Below are positions 7,368 to 16,104 of a DNA stretch of 24,131 nt, one piece after another. The translations under genes and the position numbers were made by a program. The notes under the pieces are model-generated. The model ran no database searches and was not told where the DNA came from. It saw only the letters and a program-made list of their open reading frames with translations. The stretch's first letter is position 1. Each line of letters starts with the position of its first letter. Source of the DNA: Gemmatimonadota bacterium (GTDB taxonomy: Bacteria; Latescibacterota; UBA2968; UBA8231); the NCBI GenBank assembly GCA_009840005.1, contig VXOR01000070.1, positions 1-24,131 of the forward strand. The letters are read 5' to 3'.

Positions 7368-7907
7368 ATGAGCGCCTTGCTAGTACTCGACGACCTCGCA
7401 GAGGGCCCCAATGCGCTCGCCTTTGAGCTGCGTGCAGAGGAACTGGAGTTAAAAGACGAATTTTTCTCTTTTCCCTCCAGCGTTGAAGCCCGCATTGAGG
7501 TGAGGCGTGCGCTCGACAACTTCAGAATTGATGGGGTCATCACCTGCCGGATTGCCGGCGAGTGCTATCGCTGTCTAGAGGAAGTACAAGAAGAGGTCAC
7601 AGCGCGGTTCCGCTTGCTTTTGCAGCGCCGCCTCGCGACCCCCGAAGAGTTGGCGTCTGCTGAAAATGACGGGTTTATCGAGATCGTCGATCCGGGGACG
7701 CGCGAGGTTGATTTGTGCGCGTACATCCGCGAGGCCGTGATATTGGACTTGCCGATGCGCATCCCCACCTCGGAGGCCGATGGGCGGTGTCCGCACTGCG
7801 GCGCAGAAGAGTCCGCCGAACCCACCGCCGAACAGGAACGAGAAGCGGACCCGCGTTGGGCCGCCCTCGCGCAGATCGAATTTCCACAACCCAAAGAAAA
7901 TTCTTGA
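7368..7907 (+). CDS. DUF177 (YceD-like) protein
   Basis: A 179-residue protein of the DUF177/YceD family, which is nearly always encoded just upstream of rpmF and has been linked to 23S rRNA maturation and ribosome assembly. The CysxxCys of GECYRCLEE (about 65-73) and a C-terminal CPHCG pair are visible. I took the ATG at 7368, 8 nt after the ndk stop, because the longer frame would overlap ndk. Sequence conservation in this family is low, so the call rests on the motif and on the position before rpmF. Confidence 0.85.
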   Translation: MSALLVLDDLAEGPNALAFELRAEELELKDEFFSFPSSVEARIEVRRALDNFRIDGVITCRIAGECYRCLEEVQEEVTARFRLLLQRRLATPEELASAENDGFIEIVDPGTREVDLCAYIREAVILDLPMRIPTSEADGRCPHCGAEESAEPTAEQEREADPRWAALAQIEFPQPKENS

Positions 7908-7919
7908 GAGGAGTTCCCC

Positions 7920-8102
7920 GTGGCTGCAGTACCTAAGAGGAGAATTTCGCGCACCCGCCGCGACAAGCGGCGCACTCACTGGAAGATCAAGGCGGCGGCG
8001 AGGACTACTTGCTCCCACTGCGGACAACCCGCCTTGCCCCATCGCGTCTGCCCGAGCTGCGGCTTCTATCGAGGCCGCGAATACGTAGAGCCTGAAGTCT
8101 AG
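7920..8102 (+). CDS. rpmF: 50S ribosomal protein L32
   Basis: A 60-residue basic protein of the large ribosomal subunit. It starts AAVPKRRISRTRRDKRR and carries a four-Cys zinc ribbon (CSHC...CPSC), the C+ zinc-binding form of bL32. The start is GTG with GAGAGGAG 6-8 nt upstream. Length and motif are normal. It links the DUF177 gene to the fatty-acid cluster, a common bacterial order. plsX, normally next, is missing: fabH begins 22 nt after the stop. Confidence 0.95.
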   Translation: MAAVPKRRISRTRRDKRRTHWKIKAAARTTCSHCGQPALPHRVCPSCGFYRGREYVEPEV

Positions 8103-8124
8103 GCTGCTCGGGGCGGATGCTTGC

Positions 8125-9129
8125 GTGACTGAAGAGGGGAAAAAACTTCGCGCGGCCATTACGGCCACTGCGCATTTCCTGCCCGACAAGGTGGTCACTA
8201 ACGCCGATCTGGAACGGCTGGTGGACACCTCGGACGGGTGGATCCGCTCGCGCACCGGCATTTCCGAGCGGCGCTTCCTGCCGGCGGACGAGCCGACCTC
8301 CACCATGGCTATCGCCGTGGCCCAAGAGCTATTGGCGCGCCGTGGAATCGCCGCTGACGACATCGACCTAATCATCGTCGCGACCATTACGCCAGACATG
8401 ATCTTTCCGGCGACGGCTTGCTTGGTGCAACACGCCATCGGCGCCAGCCGGGTCTGGGCCTACGACCTGTCGGCTGCTTGCTCTGGCTTTGTCTTCGCCG
8501 TGGCGACTGGTGTGCAGTTTATCGAAAGCGGTGCGCATCGCCGGGTGATGGTCATCGGTGCCGACAAGATGAGCAGCATCCTCGACTTTGAGGACCGCGC
8601 CACTTGCGTGCTCTTTGGCGACGGAGCGGGCGGGGTGTTGTTAGAGCGCGGCGAGGATGGAGCTGGCATGATCGACTTTGAGCTATACGCCGACGGGGCC
8701 GCGGTCGAATGCCTGCACATCAAAGGCGGCGGCAGCCTGCATCCCCCTTCGCACGAGACCGTAGATCAGCGCATGCACTACATCCGCCAAGAGGGGCGCA
8801 CGGTTTTCCGGTTTGCCGTGGAAAAAATGGCCGAAGTGTCGGTCAGTCTGCTGGAGCGCAACGGTCTTACGGGCGCAGACCTCAAGCTCTTCGTGCCCCA
8901 TCAAGCTAACAAGCGCATCATCGACGCTGCGGCTCAGCGCATGGATCTTCCGCCGGAAAAAGTGATGATGAATATCGACCGCTATGCCAACACCACAGCC
9001 GCGACGATTCCCATTGCCTTGGCAGAAGCCGCTGATCAAGGCCGATTGGAGCGCGGCGATTTGGTGCTGATGACCGGCGTTGGCGGCGGCCTCACGTGGG
9101 GCAGCACCTTGTTTCGCTGGGGGCAGTGA
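8125..9129 (+). CDS. fabH: Beta-ketoacyl-ACP synthase III
   Basis: A 334-residue initiating condensing enzyme of type II fatty acid synthesis. It joins an acyl-CoA starter, usually acetyl-CoA, to malonyl-ACP. The Cys-His-Asn triad is visible as Cys119 (SAACSGF), His259 (VPHQANKR) and Asn289 (YANTTAATIP). The thiolase fold and length are typical. The start is GTG with only a weak GGGGCGGA upstream. The stop lies one base before fabD, so the two are probably translated from one message. Confidence 0.95.
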   Translation: MTEEGKKLRAAITATAHFLPDKVVTNADLERLVDTSDGWIRSRTGISERRFLPADEPTSTMAIAVAQELLARRGIAADDIDLIIVATITPDMIFPATACLVQHAIGASRVWAYDLSAACSGFVFAVATGVQFIESGAHRRVMVIGADKMSSILDFEDRATCVLFGDGAGGVLLERGEDGAGMIDFELYADGAAVECLHIKGGGSLHPPSHETVDQRMHYIRQEGRTVFRFAVEKMAEVSVSLLERNGLTGADLKLFVPHQANKRIIDAAAQRMDLPPEKVMMNIDRYANTTAATIPIALAEAADQGRLERGDLVLMTGVGGGLTWGSTLFRWGQ

Positions 9130-9130
9130 G

Positions 9131-10060
9131 ATGGGTGGGCGCACCTTTTTGTTTCCGGGACAGGGTTCGCAGGCGGTGGGTATGGCCCGCGACCTGTACG
9201 AGCAGCACGAGTCGGTGCGGACGCGCTTTGCCGAGGCCGACGAGGTGCTGGGTTTTTCCCTTAGTGCGCTTTGCTTTGCGGGGCCGGCCGAGCGGCTGGC
9301 GCAAACCAACGCTACGCAGCCTGCTGTCTTCGTCCACAGCGTCGCCGCCAGCGAGTTACTCGCCACGGCCGGACTACAGCCTGTGGCCGTAGCCGGACAC
9401 AGCCTTGGGGAGTACTCGGCTCTGGTGGCAGCCGGTGTGCTCTCCTTTGCGGAGGCCCTGACGCTGGTGGGGACGCGCGGCCGGTTGATGCAGGAGGCCG
9501 GTAGCGAGTGGCCGGGGACGATGGGAGCGGTGATCGGTCTGGACGACGACCACGTCATAACCTTGTGCCAACAGGTAGCGGATGTGGGGATCGTCGTAGC
9601 CGCTAATTTTAATGCTCCGGGTCAAGTCGTGGTCTCGGGTGAGCGGGCCGCAGTGGCGCGGGTGAGCGAGTTGGCTTCTCAAGCCGGTGCTCGGCGCGTC
9701 GTCGAATTGGCCGTCAGCGGGGCTTTTCACTCGCCGCTGATGGCGTCGGCGGCTGTAGAGATGGAGTCGCTGTTGGAGGCGGTGCCCTTTGCGCGGCCGC
9801 GCGTGCCGGTGTTGACCAATGTCTCGGCTGAGCCTGTGGAAGACCCAGAAAAGCTGCGGCTGCACCTAATCCATCAGATCACAGGTCCGGTCCGCTGGAG
9901 CGCGACCGTGCAGCGGCTGGTAGCTATGGGTATTAACCACGCTTTTGAAGTAGGGCCGGGGGCTGTGCTAAGGGGGCTGGTGCGCCGCACTGCGCCCAAG
10001 CTCTCGGTTGCATTGGCGGGTACCGTGGAAGAAATCGCCGCGGCACAAGGAGCGGAATAA
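9131..10060 (+). CDS. fabD: Malonyl-CoA:ACP transacylase
   Basis: A 309-residue enzyme that loads malonyl from CoA onto acyl carrier protein. The N-terminal FLFPGQGSQ, the nucleophile Ser91 in GHSLGEY and His200 in GAFHSPLM are all in place and match the spacing of well-studied FabD enzymes. The ATG at 9131 was chosen because it follows the fabH stop by one base; the longer frame would run inside fabH. The TAA is directly followed by the fabG ATG with no gap. Confidence 0.95.
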   Translation: MGGRTFLFPGQGSQAVGMARDLYEQHESVRTRFAEADEVLGFSLSALCFAGPAERLAQTNATQPAVFVHSVAASELLATAGLQPVAVAGHSLGEYSALVAAGVLSFAEALTLVGTRGRLMQEAGSEWPGTMGAVIGLDDDHVITLCQQVADVGIVVAANFNAPGQVVVSGERAAVARVSELASQAGARRVVELAVSGAFHSPLMASAAVEMESLLEAVPFARPRVPVLTNVSAEPVEDPEKLRLHLIHQITGPVRWSATVQRLVAMGINHAFEVGPGAVLRGLVRRTAPKLSVALAGTVEEIAAAQGAE

Positions 10061-10807
10061 ATGGGACTTTTGGACGGGAAGGTCGCGCTGGTGACGGGTG
10101 GGTCGCGGGGCATTGGCCGGGCCATTGCCCTGCGCTTGGCGGAAGAGGGCGCGGATTTGGCGATCTGCGCTCGCAATGCTACGGCGGCTGGCGAAGTGGC
10201 CGCGGCTATTGAGGCTCTGGGCCGTCGCTGCCTCGTGCGCCAGGCCGATGTCGCCGACGCCGAACAGGCGTCAAAGCTGGTGGCAGCGACGATTGCGGAG
10301 TTGGGCCGCTTGGATGCGCTGGTCAACAACGCCGGCGTCACCCGCGACAATTTGCTGATGCGGATGAAGGAAGAGGATTGGGACGAGGTGTTGACGATCA
10401 ACCTCAAGGGTGCCTTTAACTGCGTCCGGGCGGCGGTGCGCCCCATGCTCAAGGCCCGCGGCGGACGGATCGTCAACATCACTTCGGTCGTGGGATTGCT
10501 GGGCAATGCCGGTCAAGCCAACTACGCCGCGTCCAAGGCCGGGTTGATCGGCCTGACCAAGAGCTTGGCGCGGGAACTGGCCTCGCGCGGGATCACCGCC
10601 AACGCTGTGGCCCCGGGGCTGGTACCGGAAACGGGCATGACGGACGGCTTGACGGAACAGCAGCAGGAGCAGATGATTGCCACGGTGCCGCTGGGCCGGG
10701 CGGGGACGCCGGAAGATGTGGCGCACGCTGTGGCGTTTCTCGCGTCAGATCAAGCCGCCTATATCACTGGTCAGGTCTTGTCCGTAGATGGCGGCATGGC
10801 CATGTGA
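10061..10807 (+). CDS. fabG: 3-oxoacyl-ACP reductase
   Basis: A 248-residue short-chain dehydrogenase that reduces 3-oxoacyl-ACP with NADPH. GGSRGIG (13-19), NNAG (89-92) and the Ser142-Tyr155-Lys159 catalytic set (NYAASKAG) are present. AAGGAG ends 8 nt before the ATG, inside the fabD end. The assignment as FabG rather than another SDR follows from its place between fabD and acpP. The gene is followed by the only sizeable gap in the fab cluster, 177 bp. Confidence 0.93.
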   Translation: MGLLDGKVALVTGGSRGIGRAIALRLAEEGADLAICARNATAAGEVAAAIEALGRRCLVRQADVADAEQASKLVAATIAELGRLDALVNNAGVTRDNLLMRMKEEDWDEVLTINLKGAFNCVRAAVRPMLKARGGRIVNITSVVGLLGNAGQANYAASKAGLIGLTKSLARELASRGITANAVAPGLVPETGMTDGLTEQQQEQMIATVPLGRAGTPEDVAHAVAFLASDQAAYITGQVLSVDGGMAM

Positions 10808-10830
10808 TATAGCAGCCCTACATCATTTAC

Positions 10831-10897
10831 CAGATGATCCGCAGATGGACGCAGATAGACGCAGAATTGATAGGGGCGAGCGGCCGCTTGCCCCTAC
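10831..10897. repeat. Intergenic palindromic repeat between fabG and acpP
   Basis: GCAGATGGAC (10841) is followed by GCAGATAGAC (10851), a 10-nt direct repeat. A 26-nt near-perfect palindrome (10871-10896) follows, centred on GCGGCCGC with GGGGC/GCCCC arms. Both are typical of dispersed intergenic elements. The palindrome could form a cruciform or an mRNA hairpin between fabG and acpP, but no T tract follows, so a terminator is not supported. The rest of 10808-10984 is AT-richer, with no gene and no convincing promoter that I can see. Confidence 0.6.
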
Positions 10898-10984
10898 AAA
10901 AAATTTGCCTATCGCCTATATTTAGACCGACTTTAAGACCGCACAGCGGTAAAACGCTCACTCCTATCCCAAGAGGAACACACC

Positions 10985-11224
10985 ATGGCTTCTATTGAAG
11001 AGCGCGTGAGAGATCTGGTCGTCGAACAGCTCGGCGTGAGCCAAGATCAAGTAAATCCCCAAGCATCGTTCATCGACGACTTAGGGGCCGACTCGCTCGA
11101 TACCGTCGAGCTGGTCATGGCCTTTGAGGAGGAATTCGGGATCGACATCCCGGACGAGGACGCCGAGAAGATTATGGTCGTAGACGACGCGATTAAATAC
11201 TTAGAAGAGAACAGCAAGGCGTGA
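10985..11224 (+). CDS. acpP: Acyl carrier protein
   Basis: A 79-residue acidic carrier of the growing acyl chain. Ser37 in [12 protein letters not shown] is the 4'-phosphopantetheine site. The ATG has AGAGGAA about 7 nt upstream. It is separated from fabG by a repeat-bearing gap, which would allow separate high-level expression as seen in other bacteria (inference). Its TGA overlaps the GTG start of fabF. Confidence 0.97.
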   Translation: MASIEERVRDLVVEQLGVSQDQVNPQASFIDDLGADSLDTVELVMAFEEEFGIDIPDEDAEKIMVVDDAIKYLEENSKA

Positions 11225-12480
11225 GCGGTAGTCCAGTGCAGAGACGCAGAGCCGTCGTCACGGGCTTGGGGGTCTTAGCGCCCAATGGCAACGACCTGCC
11301 GACGTTCTGGGACGCGCTTCTCGCCGGCCGCTCTGGGGTCGGGCCGATCACTAGGTTCGATACTTCCCAACACCGGACTACGATTGCCGCTGAGGTCAAG
11401 AGTTTCGACCCCGAGGCGATCATGGACCGCAAGGATGTGCGCCGCAACGACGCCTTTACGCACTACGCGATCTGCGTGGCGAGGGAGGCGGCTAGCTGCG
11501 CCCGGCTCGACATGGAAGCGGTGGACCCCGAGCGCGTGGGCGTCATTTGGGGCTCGGGTATCGGCGGAATCCGGACTCACGAAGACCAGCACACTATCCT
11601 GCTGGAGAAAGGCCCGAGGCGCATCAGTCCGTTCTACGTGCCCATGATGATTTCCGACATGGCCCCAGGCATGATCTCCATGGATTTGGGGGCCAAAGGA
11701 CCTAACTACGGCACGGTGTCGGCCTGTTCGTCGGCGGCCCACGCCCTCGGCGAGTCGGCGCGCAAGATCCAGTACGGGGAAGCCGACGTGATGGTGACCG
11801 GCGGCTCAGAAGCGGCCGTCACCCCCATTTCCATGGCCGGCTTTTCCTCGGCCAAGGCCCTATCGACGCGCAACGACGAGCCTGAGCGGGCCAGTCGGCC
11901 CTTTGACGCCGAGCGCGATGGCTTCGTGCTCGGCGAGGGGGCCGGAGCCGTCATCTTGGAGGAATTGGAGCATGCGCAAAGGCGCGGGGCCGAGATCTAC
12001 GGCGAATTCCTCGGGCTGGGTTTTACTGCCGACGCCTATCACCAAACGGCGATGGCACCCGAGGCCGAGGGCGGGGCGCGGGCCATGCGCATCGCCCTGC
12101 AGGACGGAGGCTTAGACCCGAGCGACATCGGGTACGTCAATGCCCACGGCACCTCGACGCCCATGGGCGACCAGCAGGAGACTGCGGCGATCAGGACGGT
12201 TTTTGCCGGCCACACCGACAGCATGGCCGTAAGTTCGACCAAGTCGATGACCGGGCATCTGTTGGGTGCGGCCGGGGCAATCGAGAGCATTGCCTGCATC
12301 ATGGCGCTCAAAGGCGGGGTGCTGCCGCCGACGATCAACTACGAAAACCCCGACCCCGACTGCGACCTCGACTACGTACCCAACGAAGCGCGCCGCGTGC
12401 AGGTGAACTACGCCCTCAACAATTCCTTTGGCTTTGGCGGCCACAATGTGGCGCTGGTATTCGGTCGTTTCACCGGCTGA
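11221..12480 (+). CDS. fabF: Beta-ketoacyl-ACP synthase II
   Basis: A 419-residue elongating condensing enzyme. Cys169 (VSACSSAAH), His309 ([11 protein letters not shown]) and His346 ([12 protein letters not shown]) form the Cys-His-His set that separates FabF/FabB from FabH. The GTG start overlaps the acpP stop (GTGA), which indicates translational coupling. Length and motif order are normal for FabF. Confidence 0.95.
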   Translation: MSGSPVQRRRAVVTGLGVLAPNGNDLPTFWDALLAGRSGVGPITRFDTSQHRTTIAAEVKSFDPEAIMDRKDVRRNDAFTHYAICVAREAASCARLDMEAVDPERVGVIWGSGIGGIRTHEDQHTILLEKGPRRISPFYVPMMISDMAPGMISMDLGAKGPNYGTVSACSSAAHALGESARKIQYGEADVMVTGGSEAAVTPISMAGFSSAKALSTRNDEPERASRPFDAERDGFVLGEGAGAVILEELEHAQRRGAEIYGEFLGLGFTADAYHQTAMAPEAEGGARAMRIALQDGGLDPSDIGYVNAHGTSTPMGDQQETAAIRTVFAGHTDSMAVSSTKSMTGHLLGAAGAIESIACIMALKGGVLPPTINYENPDPDCDLDYVPNEARRVQVNYALNNSFGFGGHNVALVFGRFTG

Positions 12481-12547
12481 CGCACTTCCCCAGCACTCCC
12501 CGTGCACCCCCCGTGCAAACGAGGTTTTCAATTCGGGCATTAGGCAG

Positions 12548-13306
12548 ATGAGCTGGATTGCAACTCTTTGGAATCGCCTCAAGTCGGCGGGCGACCTAGA
12601 AGATAGTAGCACGGGTTCGGGGCACGCTCTCGAAAAGCTGTTGGGCTACCACTTCAAGGACAAGAATCTGTTGGTCAAAGCCCTCAAGCATCGATCGTAT
12701 GTGTACGCTGAAGAAGGCAGCGACCGCATTGAGTCGAACGAGCGGCTCGAATTTCTCGGCGACGCCGTGCTGGAGCTGTTGGTCACCGACTACCTCTTTC
12801 GCCGCTTTGAGGACAAGGGCGAGGGTGAGTTGACCCAGATGAAGTCGCAGCTAGTCAGCCGCAAGGCGCTGGCGCGACAAGCGGACTGTCTTGGGCTAGG
12901 GAGCTTTGTGTTGCTGAGTGAGGACGAGCGCGGAGCCAACGGCGGACAGCGGCCGTCGATCCTCTGCGACACCTTGGAGTCGCTGATTGGGGCGATCTAT
13001 CTCGACGGCGGCTTAGAGGCTGCCCGCTCCTGTGTTCGGTGCGCGGTGCTGGCGGATTTTCACCAAATAGTCCAACCGGACGCGAACTTCAACTTCAAGA
13101 GCAGATTGCTCGAATACTCGCAGAGCAAGGGCAATGGCCACCCCCGCTACTTGGTGCACGCCGAGCATGGGCCAGACCACGACAAGATTTTTAGCGTCGA
13201 AGTGTGCATCACCGGCCAGCGCATGGGTTGGGGCCAGGGGCGGAGCAAGAAAGAGGCACAACAGATGGCGGCCAAGGACGCCCTTGAGAGTTTGGACGCG
13301 CTCTAA
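12548..13306 (+). CDS. rnc: Ribonuclease III
   Basis: A 252-residue dsRNA endonuclease used in rRNA and mRNA processing. The catalytic domain carries NERLEFLGDAVL (64-75) with Glu68 and Asp72, and a second acidic pair, Asp141 and Glu144 (CDTLESLIGAIY). The C-terminal ~75 residues are a dsRNA-binding domain ending KKEAQQMAAKDAL. The ATG at 12548 lies 67 nt after fabF, with no strong Shine-Dalgarno. fabF-rnc adjacency is common in bacteria. Confidence 0.95.
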   Translation: MSWIATLWNRLKSAGDLEDSSTGSGHALEKLLGYHFKDKNLLVKALKHRSYVYAEEGSDRIESNERLEFLGDAVLELLVTDYLFRRFEDKGEGELTQMKSQLVSRKALARQADCLGLGSFVLLSEDERGANGGQRPSILCDTLESLIGAIYLDGGLEAARSCVRCAVLADFHQIVQPDANFNFKSRLLEYSQSKGNGHPRYLVHAEHGPDHDKIFSVEVCITGQRMGWGQGRSKKEAQQMAAKDALESLDAL

Positions 13307-14085
13307 TGGGCCTTGCTTGGCGCGTCGTCGATACGGGTGAGCATTGTGGCGCGTACAATATGGGCGTCGATCAAGTTCTCGCCGCGGACGCGGCTCAAGG
13401 TCCGGTACTGCGCTTCTATGGCTGGAACCCGCCAGCTATCTCCTGCGGTTGGAACCAGCAGCCCGAGCGCGAGGCCAATGTAGAAGCCTGCCGCGTGTTA
13501 GGTATTGACGTGGTGCGCCGGCCCACAGGCGGGCGGGCGGTGTTGCACTGGGAGGAATTGACTTACAGTGTCGCCTGCGTCCCAGAGGCACTAGTCGCGG
13601 GTGGCGGGATAGAGGCTACGCATCGCAAGATCGGCGCGTGTTTGGCCGAAGGGCTGCGGCTTTTCGGGGCCCCTGTCGAGTTGGAAAGAGCTGATCGTTG
13701 CGTTGGCGGCTTGCGGTCGGGGCCTTGTTTTGGCAGCACGGCGCGCTGGGAGCTCAAGTGCCAGCAGCGCAAGCTGGTCGGCAGTGCACAGCGGCGCTAC
13801 GGACGCCGCTTGCTACAACATGGGTCAATTTTGCTCGGTCGAGCGCACGAGCGCCTGCCGCAACTTCTGCGGATTGACGAGGACGTGCGGCAAAGATGGA
13901 CCCGGCAGGTGCGAGCGCACAGCACGGATTTGCATGCCTGTGTGGGGCGGCCCATCGACCGGGCCGAGTTAGTCAATTGCTTGGTCGAGGGCTTTAGACG
14001 CCAGCTCGGTGCAACCATGCGCTGGAGTGCGCTGGTCGCCGATGAGGAGCACCGGGCTGCGGCTTGGGAAAAGGACAGCGCATGA
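13306..14085 (+). CDS. LipM/LplA-type octanoyl- or lipoyl-protein transferase
   Basis: A 259-residue protein of the BPL/LplA/LipB fold. [12 protein letters not shown] (70-81), a Cys at 141 in GPCF, Lys156 in QRKLVGSAQ and LQHGSILL (170-177) resemble LipM, which moves octanoate from octanoyl-ACP to GcvH through an acyl-Cys. An LplA-type lipoate ligase remains possible. The context just after the ACP and condensing-enzyme genes favours the ACP-using form (inference). The ATG shares one base with the rnc stop (TAATG), and the TGA overlaps the oppD start (ATGA), so all three are probably coupled. Confidence 0.82.
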   Translation: MGLAWRVVDTGEHCGAYNMGVDQVLAADAAQGPVLRFYGWNPPAISCGWNQQPEREANVEACRVLGIDVVRRPTGGRAVLHWEELTYSVACVPEALVAGGGIEATHRKIGACLAEGLRLFGAPVELERADRCVGGLRSGPCFGSTARWELKCQQRKLVGSAQRRYGRRLLQHGSILLGRAHERLPQLLRIDEDVRQRWTRQVRAHSTDLHACVGRPIDRAELVNCLVEGFRRQLGATMRWSALVADEEHRAAAWEKDSA

Positions 14086-15062
14086 TCGCGCATGATCCCG
14101 TGTTAGAGGTCCGCGACTTGCGGACCTATTTCCACACGGAAGAGGGCGTCGCCCGCGCCGTCGATGGGGTGTCGTTTGTGGTGGGGCGGGGCCAGACGCT
14201 AGGGCTGGTCGGCGAAAGCGGCTGCGGCAAAAGCGTCAGCGCCTTCTCGGTCATGCGCTTGGTGCCCGATCCACCGGGCCGCATTGAGGGCGGACAGATT
14301 CTGCTCAAGGGGCGCGATTTGCTCGCGCTGGACGAGGAGGAGATGCGCCGCGTGCGCGGCGACGACATCGCGATGATTTTCCAAGAGCCGATGACGAGCC
14401 TCAACCCGGTGCTGACCTGCGGGTTTCAGATCGCCGAGGCCGTAGTTTTGCACCAGCAGGTTCCCATGCAGGAGGCACGCGCCCGAGCGATCGAGATGCT
14501 ACAACTGGTGGGGATTCCAGCGCCCGAACAGCGGATTGACGAATATCCTCACCAGCTATCGGGTGGGATGCGCCAGCGGGTAATGATCGCCATGGCGCTG
14601 TCGTGCAATCCAGACGTGTTGATTGCCGACGAGCCGACCACGGCTCTTGACGTGACGATTCAAGCGCAGATCCTCGCGCTGTTGGAGTCGCTGCAAGAGT
14701 CCCTGCAAATGGCGATTGTGATGATCACGCACGACCTCGGGGTGATCGCCGAGACCGCGGACCAAGTGGCAGTCATGTACGCCGGCCAAATCGTCGAATA
14801 CGCGGAAACTCAAGCACTATTTATCCGTCCGCAGCACCCTTATACGTGCGGCTTGCTGCGCTCGATACCGCAACTGGACGCCGCGCAGGAGCGATTGGAC
14901 ATCATTCCGGGCGTGGTGCCCGACGCCCGCGCCTTCCCACAGGGGTGTCGCTTTGCCCCGCGCTGCCCGCTGGCCGACGATCACTGTCGGGCTGAGGTGC
15001 CGCCGCTGGAGGAGGTCGAGGCTGGGCACTGGGCAAGCTGTTGGAAGGCGGGGGACGCATGA
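14082..15062 (+). CDS. Oligopeptide/dipeptide ABC transporter ATP-binding protein (OppD/DppD-like)
   Basis: A 326-residue ATPase subunit that would power import of peptides or related solutes. Walker A GESGCGKS (44-51), Q-loop Gln101, signature LSGGMRQR (159-166), Walker B VLIADEP (179-185) and the switch His217 are present. The C-terminal extension has the oligo_HPY region, with Cys-rich [14 protein letters not shown]. The ATG at 14082 overlaps the previous stop, with AAAGGA upstream. No permease or binding-protein gene is in the window, so its partners must be elsewhere or lost. Confidence 0.92.
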   Translation: MIAHDPVLEVRDLRTYFHTEEGVARAVDGVSFVVGRGQTLGLVGESGCGKSVSAFSVMRLVPDPPGRIEGGQILLKGRDLLALDEEEMRRVRGDDIAMIFQEPMTSLNPVLTCGFQIAEAVVLHQQVPMQEARARAIEMLQLVGIPAPEQRIDEYPHQLSGGMRQRVMIAMALSCNPDVLIADEPTTALDVTIQAQILALLESLQESLQMAIVMITHDLGVIAETADQVAVMYAGQIVEYAETQALFIRPQHPYTCGLLRSIPQLDAAQERLDIIPGVVPDARAFPQGCRFAPRCPLADDHCRAEVPPLEEVEAGHWASCWKAGDA

Positions 15063-16087
15063 GCCAAGCTGCGCCCTTGGTCGAGGTCAAGGGCCTCAAA
15101 AAATACTTTCCCGTGCGCCAGGGGTTTTGGGGCCGGGTGCAGGCCCACGTCAAGGCTGTCGATGGGGTCGATCTGACGATTGGACGCGGCGAGACCTTGG
15201 GCGTGGTCGGCGAGAGTGGCTGCGGCAAGACCACGCTGGGCAGGCTCATGCTGCGGCTAATTGAAGCTACGGCTGGGCAGGTGCGCTTTGCCGGGGCTGA
15301 CCTGTTGGAGTTGAGCAAAGAGAACATGCGGCGGCAGCGGCGGGACATGCAGATTATCTTCCAAGACCCGTATGCGTCGCTCAACCCGCGAATGACGGTG
15401 GGCGGCGTCATCGGCGAGGCCCTGAAGGTTCACGGGCTGGCCGAGCGTGCCGAATTGGCCGAGCGGGTGGGGGAGTTGCTGGAGATGGTCGGGTTGCCGG
15501 CGGATTGCGCACGGCGCTATCCGCACGAGTTTTCCGGCGGGCAGCGCCAGCGCATTGGCATTGCCCGCGCCTTGGCGGTGCGGCCGCAGTTTATCGTCGC
15601 CGACGAGCCAGTGTCCGCGCTGGACGTTTCAGTGCAGGCCCAGATCATCAATTTACTGCAAGACCTACAGCGCGATTTGGGCTTAACGTATATGTTTATT
15701 GCCCACGACTTGAGCGTGGTGCGTCACATTTCGGATCGGGTGGCCGTGATGTACCTAGGGCGCATAGTCGAGGTGGCGGCGCGCGATCAGCTCTACCGCC
15801 AGCCGTCCCATCCCTACACGCGTGCGCTGTTGGCGGCTGTGCCCGCGCCCGATCCGCGGACTAAGCGCCAGCGCGTCTTGTTAGAGGGCGACGCGCCCAA
15901 TCCAGCGGCCGTGCCCTCGGGATGCGCCTTTCACCCGCGCTGTCCAGAGCGCGAAGAGATATGCACCCGCGTCGTGCCGCACCTCGTCGATCTGGGCGGG
16001 GGTCACTGTACGGCCTGTCTGCTCCGCTATCCCGCGGAGCTGAAAAACCGGCTGGTTGCCGAGGCCGACGAGAAAAACGCAATATAG
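15059..16087 (+). CDS. Oligopeptide/dipeptide ABC transporter ATP-binding protein (OppF/DppF-like)
   Basis: A 342-residue second ATPase of the pair. It opens with the OppF-style [10 protein letters not shown] segment. Walker A GESGCGKT (51-58), FSGGQRQR, Walker [13 protein letters not shown] and AHDLSVV are visible, and the C-terminal [14 protein letters not shown]ys cluster is of the oligo_HPY type. The ATG overlaps the oppD-like stop (ATGA). OppD and OppF work as a heterodimer in the known systems. The missing membrane subunits make the substrate unknown. Confidence 0.92.
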   Translation: MSQAAPLVEVKGLKKYFPVRQGFWGRVQAHVKAVDGVDLTIGRGETLGVVGESGCGKTTLGRLMLRLIEATAGQVRFAGADLLELSKENMRRQRRDMQIIFQDPYASLNPRMTVGGVIGEALKVHGLAERAELAERVGELLEMVGLPADCARRYPHEFSGGQRQRIGIARALAVRPQFIVADEPVSALDVSVQAQIINLLQDLQRDLGLTYMFIAHDLSVVRHISDRVAVMYLGRIVEVAARDQLYRQPSHPYTRALLAAVPAPDPRTKRQRVLLEGDAPNPAAVPSGCAFHPRCPEREEICTRVVPHLVDLGGGHCTACLLRYPAELKNRLVAEADEKNAI

Positions 16088-16104
16088 CAGGAGAACTATA
16101 GCTT

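Noticed and set aside
10911..10922. TATATT as -10 of an acpP promoter
   Set aside because: No acceptable -35 lies 16-18 nt upstream.
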